From: Vigna angularis
Taxonomy: Eukaryota; Streptophyta; Magnoliopsida; Fabales; Fabaceae
Assembly: GCF_016808095.1 (NCBI RefSeq)
Contig: NC_068976.1
Span: forward strand, 6,357,001-6,421,000
Direction of reading: 5' to 3'
DNA length: 64,000 nucleotides
This document shows, one piece after another, positions 59,402 to 64,000 of the stretch. The first letter of the stretch is position 1. Each line of letters begins with the position of its first letter. Made by a program: the position numbers and the translations under genes. The notes under the pieces are model-generated. The model saw only the letters and a list, made by a program, of their open reading frames with translations, did not search any database and had not been told where the DNA came from.

Positions 59402-62400
59402 ATGCCGCCAATTGATTATGGACGGAACTGAGTTTCTTATCTCAATAGGAAAACCATGTCTAACCTTTGTGGGGATAATCTGAGTCATTGGATACCTCCC
59501 TCCCCCAAATAATAAATGGTGTAAAAACATTCATATATGGTAGCTTCCAAAAGGAAAAAAGAAAAAGAGAGGTTCTGTTATCACTTCACTCATGGTGGGG
59601 ACTAGGGATGGCACATATTTATTATTGTACTCTTATGAATTGTAATGGCCACGAAGGTTTTTCTATGAAGTTTAATTGATCTAGATGTCTAATCATATAT
59701 GATTGTCTATCATGGCCAACGACTGAGCCTAACTCACTACATTTGTCCATGAACTTCATCCTTCAATGGTATATAAAATCTTCAGAAGTAATGCATTTTG
59801 CTACAGCGATATATGGTTGAAAAGGTCTTCATGACCCTTTATGTTCCATTAATCTGAATTGGTTCAAAGTGACTTTTGTAAGGGCTGAGTTTAAGAAATT
59901 AGATTTTGCGAACAAGTTTGAATTATTCTTCGACTCACCCTATTTTGATTCAATTATTTAGTTATGTATCAATATCCACAAATTTTTAATTAAAAATTAT
60001 AGCTACCGTTTATTTTAGTTTAAAATAAGTTTGGTATTTAAATTTTATGTAAAGGAGTTACTAGCAAACATATAAGTGATTTTGCGCTTCTAGACTTACC
60101 TCTTCAACATCGAGTAAATAGTCATTTTGATGATTGAGAGTTTGGAATTTGGTTATTTTAGACTAGTTCTTAAAAACCAACTAGTCCTCCTAGAGTTAAT
60201 CTACTTGTCATACAGAATATTCATATGTATCATATCCAATGGTTACTCATTTCTCATATTAGGTTAAGGATGTATTTTCCTCTTCTAGTCCTCTCTTTCA
60301 TCCCAGAGACCATCATCCCTCATGTTAAACAATTACAAAGCATTGTCTACAAGTTCAAAACAATTGTATGTTGTACTGTTGCAGAGCATGATCAGTCCCC
60401 ACCATCTCATCGACCAAATTACTTATCATATTCTTGAATCCATCCCCCTTCCCCATATCAGCAAGACTCCAATTGAACAACCTTAAATTTAATTAAATCG
60501 TATCTTTCCCATCAAAATTCGTTATCCCATTTTTGTTTTTGTCGTGTTCAATCATTTTCTGTTTATAGCTAAAAGTAGAACTCAACTGGGACTATTTTAA
60601 GCTCAAACAGTGATAGTAACGATAGTTCACCAGAAAAATGTCAAAAGAAGAAATGGGTCTTGTCTGTGCAGGATTTGTTTTTCATTTTTTTTTTGCTAAA
60701 ATAGCATCTATGATGGTAGTTCGAATTAAATCATGTCTTTGCATCATCTTGTCTTTTCATCCTTGTATATCTATACTCACTATTATTTCAAGAAAAAGGA
60801 AAAGAAAAATAGAATATGGAAAAGGAAGAAACTTAGGGAAAGTCCTTATTCATTATTTACACATGTATGAACAAAAATTACAAATCCATCTTAAAGCTAA
60901 AAGGTTAACTTGTTCAGGTCGTGTAGTTTGAGAAAAAAAATGTTTTCACTCTTAATTTCGTTAATAAAAATAACTATTAACCGTTTTCTGATTTACTCTT
61001 TGTTTGACTATTTATACCATAAGATGATGATATGATTTAAAAAAAATGGATCATGTGGTGTAGTACGAAGTAGCATACGAAGGTGACTTAATCCTAGTGG
61101 ATGAAGATTGAAGATTGAAGATTGAAGATGAAGTTGGTGATGGTGACCCCATAAGACATATATTATTGCATGATCTAAAAAACAGCTATCAAACACTGGC
61201 TATCACTATGGATATGGTAGTTGATTTGACACTACCCACTGCTACTACAATGTTTTCTTGGAAGTTTCACTCTATATCCTTTCCCTGTAGCAAAACAGGG
61301 AATTTGATATTTAATAATACACTCATCATATATTATAACTTCTAAGAAAATATATATTATTTCATGAATTCAACACCTCCCCACATGGATTTTGCCTTCA
61401 TTCCCCTGACCCAACAACCTTCCAAATATAAAATCATTGAGTGTACTTTCTCCCATACCTCATCTTGCCCATCACAATTTCAACATCTTCACCATTGTTA
61501 CACCTTATCATCATTTGTTTAGTTTATATGAACGAGATGACACCAGACACTTTTCCATTAACTCTCAACTCCCAAATGCATGCATGGTTCTTATGTGAGG
61601 TCACTTCTAGGGCAATCAATGTATGCATGCAATCCAATCCATTGGACCCCACAATTTATTTGCTTGTCGTTTTCTAGGGTTTTTTCTGAGTACGGAAGGT
61701 CTCTTAGTCGGTACGGGCCAGTTAGGAAAGAGAAAGTGCCATCAAAAACCCTTTTTTTTTATTTTCTTTCATTATGAAAATGGCACTACCATGCATTAAC
61801 ATTCTATGGTCAAGGAGTTCGGCAGCATGATGATGATAATAATAATAATGGGTACACGTTTTCTATTGTTTTGGTAATGTAGTGGACACGACGTGAAGGA
61901 AAGAAGCACACAAAATAAAGTTTAGGTTTGCTTTCAGCATCACAATCTTTTGTTTGGTACATGAAATTTGTGAGTGTGTCGATTTAAGGTTTGGAATGTG
62001 ATGGGAGATTAACTATTTATTGCCTTTTTGGTATTGTAGCTTTTGTCGTGTGATCGTTTTTCAAACACAAGGAATCGAGGAATGTGTTGCCTTTTTGTTG
62101 GAAGAAAATTGACCGGTTTTAGACTTTTTGGAGAGTTGAAACGAATGATTAAGGACTTTTAATTTCGCTTATTAATCATTAAATTAAAAGATAGATGTTC
62201 CATGGCAAGTTAAAAATGGGTTATTATTGTTCGCGTATGTTCCATAGAACTTGTCATGAGAGAGTCCGTGCACATGTTATAATTATTTTTAAAATATCCC
62301 ATCAAAAGAATGTTTTTAACTAGAACATTTAAAAAACTTTTACTATAACATTTTTAACTTGTTCTTCCTCATAATAATTTTGATTTAGTCTCCTCCAACT

Positions 62401-64000
62401 AATACAAGAATGATGAAAATTAGCTTCTAATAAATATTAATGATCAAAAGTGTGATACTACTAGAGTTTGTCAAACTGACACTAGGACGATACTAAAGGG
62501 ATGTAAGGTGTAACATGAACTACACTAACACTGTGCAGACATTAATGAGCGCAAAGAAAAAATAAAGAAAAATTTATGTCCGTCAATGGACACTATAAAA
62601 ATAATATTTTATTTCAAATAATGTCAGCTAAGCCAATATTAAGGTGAAATTTATATTTCTCTTTTCACATTTTCAATCTACGTTTTTACACAAAAACAAT
62701 TTCAAATTTTTTCTTCCCTCCTCGCAACACATTTTAGATTTCTCCTTTCCTTTCTTCTCCCAAACTCATTTTAGATTTCCCATTCCCTCTCTTCTCACAA
62801 GCAAGCATCTAATTTCCCTTTCCTCTGCTCCAAAATAAGGTTTGTTGATGTTTGCAGATGACATTATCATGAACCACAAGGATGGCTTCGTTCCTCTTCT
62901 AGGTCATTGGTTCCTCTTATTTGAAACCTAATACCATATGAAATCATAGGCAAACTCTAGAAGGGGGCTTTGAATAAATTTTATTTTTTTCTTTTGTAAT
63001 TTAGTTCTAAATGCTATTTGTAAGGATTAGATGGTCTGCAAATAGTATTGAACACTTAATGATTTTAAGAAACGTTTAGAAAATCTTTAAAATAATAACA
63101 AGAAAGAAAATTGTTTTTATACTGGTTCACTCCAAAATGAACTACGTCTAGTTCTTCTTTATGCACTCTTAAGGGATTCTACTAATTTAAAAAAAACGAG
63201 TTTAACAAATCATTGTTTATAATGAGTATTATCACTCTTGGTATCAAATAGTCTAACTATTTATATCTTTTAACTCTCATAAGTTAAACAAACAAGTATT
63301 TTAAATCACTTCTGATTTTAAAAAAAATCACAAAGAAATTTTATGAAAACAAATATAAATAATGATTATCATAGAGAATATATTTTCAATACAAAGAATA
63401 TCGGAAAACTTGTAACAAATATTTTATTTTCAAAAAGACTTTAAACAATAAAATAAAATCGAAAGAATTTTTTGATCATTAACCCATATAGTATATGTAG
63501 GTCATTTGATCCTAACTCATGGATAATTAAGACTATATATTCGACAATTTCAATAATTTAACGTGTAAAAAGACATGACTTTAAATCTTCAATGTGAGAA
63601 CTTTATTAATGAACAATGTATAAGTCCCTTTATAAACACTTTTTTTTAATTTTAAATAAACTGTTTAAGATCCAATTCATCCTAAACTTTCGTGTACCAC
63701 AAATGTTAATGGTTTGAAAGTATGCTATGGTTGCTCTGTTATGTTTTCCATTAAAAATAGTTTGTCATTGGTCGGTGCATAAGATTAATTATATTTCTAA
63801 TCTTTACAAACATGATAATGTCAGTTTTCAATAATCCCGAAGAATAAGTTCTTTTTTTAGTTCATCTTTTATGGAAATAAGAATGTTACTTTTTAATTAA
63901 TTTATGAAATGTGCCAAATGAGGTTTTCTCCTCCGAGGAAAAATGTCACCTTTTCAGTTATTTTACTTATGAAAATAAGAACCCAATTCGATAAATAAAA
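59402..64000. other. Intergenic, no gene supported
   Basis: Presumed 3'UTR of aminoacylase, then AT-rich DNA. Short open frames have no recognisable family. The block at 62950-63250 (AAGGGGGCTTTGAATAAATTT ... ACTGGTTCACTCCAAAATGA) resembles, by layout, the inverted copia-like LTR at 46931-47290 and may be another LTR fragment. Confidence 0.5.

Overview
This window is nuclear DNA of a dicot plant, very probably a papilionoid legume; a Phaseolus/Vigna-type Phaseoleae genome is my best guess, from repeat style rather than from a search. It has AT-rich intergenic DNA, GT-AG introns, plant-specific gene families (malectin-like LRR receptor kinase, p24-delta, aminoacylase) and dense nested LTR retrotransposons.

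Layout. (1) About 171-33,932, minus strand: the 5' nine coding exons of a malectin-like LRR receptor kinase (LRR-I type). All visible splice joins keep frame, and the remaining kinase exons lie beyond the left edge. Intron 7 is 27.6 kb (1159-28,798) and holds a nest: a decayed Ty1/copia element (2048-25,090), inside it a non-autonomous Tat/Ogre-like LTR element 'A' (6187-24,815, TSD TACCC), and inside A's 3' LTR a non-autonomous Athila-like element 'B' (7321-19,187, TSD CCTAG, 3350-bp LTRs). Element B carries a truncated gag and, on the opposite strand, a compact spliced gene encoding a WUSCHEL-related homeobox (WOX)-like protein. That gene has its own TATA box, a 5'UTR intron, two coding exons and a poly(A) signal. 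It is the most unusual object in the window. Two short CACTA transposons sit in introns 7 and 1 of the same receptor gene, and a MULE sits in its upstream region.

(2) 35.9-40.4 kb: relics of a copia/Sirevirus-like non-autonomous element, with a gag scrap, a 'putative plant transposon protein' pseudogene and a 1.27-kb LTR. (3) 40,962-43,565, minus: an apparently intact four-exon p24-delta (emp24/GOLD) cargo receptor gene. (4) 44.7-49.0 kb: a decayed Ty3/gypsy relic between two diverged LTR-like blocks, interrupted by an inverted copy of the 40-kb LTR; then a fold-back MITE at 49.8-50.1 kb. (5) 51,845-59,401, plus: a four-exon aminoacylase-1 (M20 peptidase) gene whose 6-kb intron 2 holds a Ty3/gypsy relic and a TRIM. 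(6) 59.4-64 kb: AT-rich intergenic DNA with no gene I can support.

The three host genes are unrelated in function (defence/signalling-type receptor kinase, secretory cargo sorting, N-acyl amino-acid hydrolysis). The dominant theme is transposon accumulation in introns with coding exons preserved, and apparent capture of a developmental regulator gene by a retroelement.
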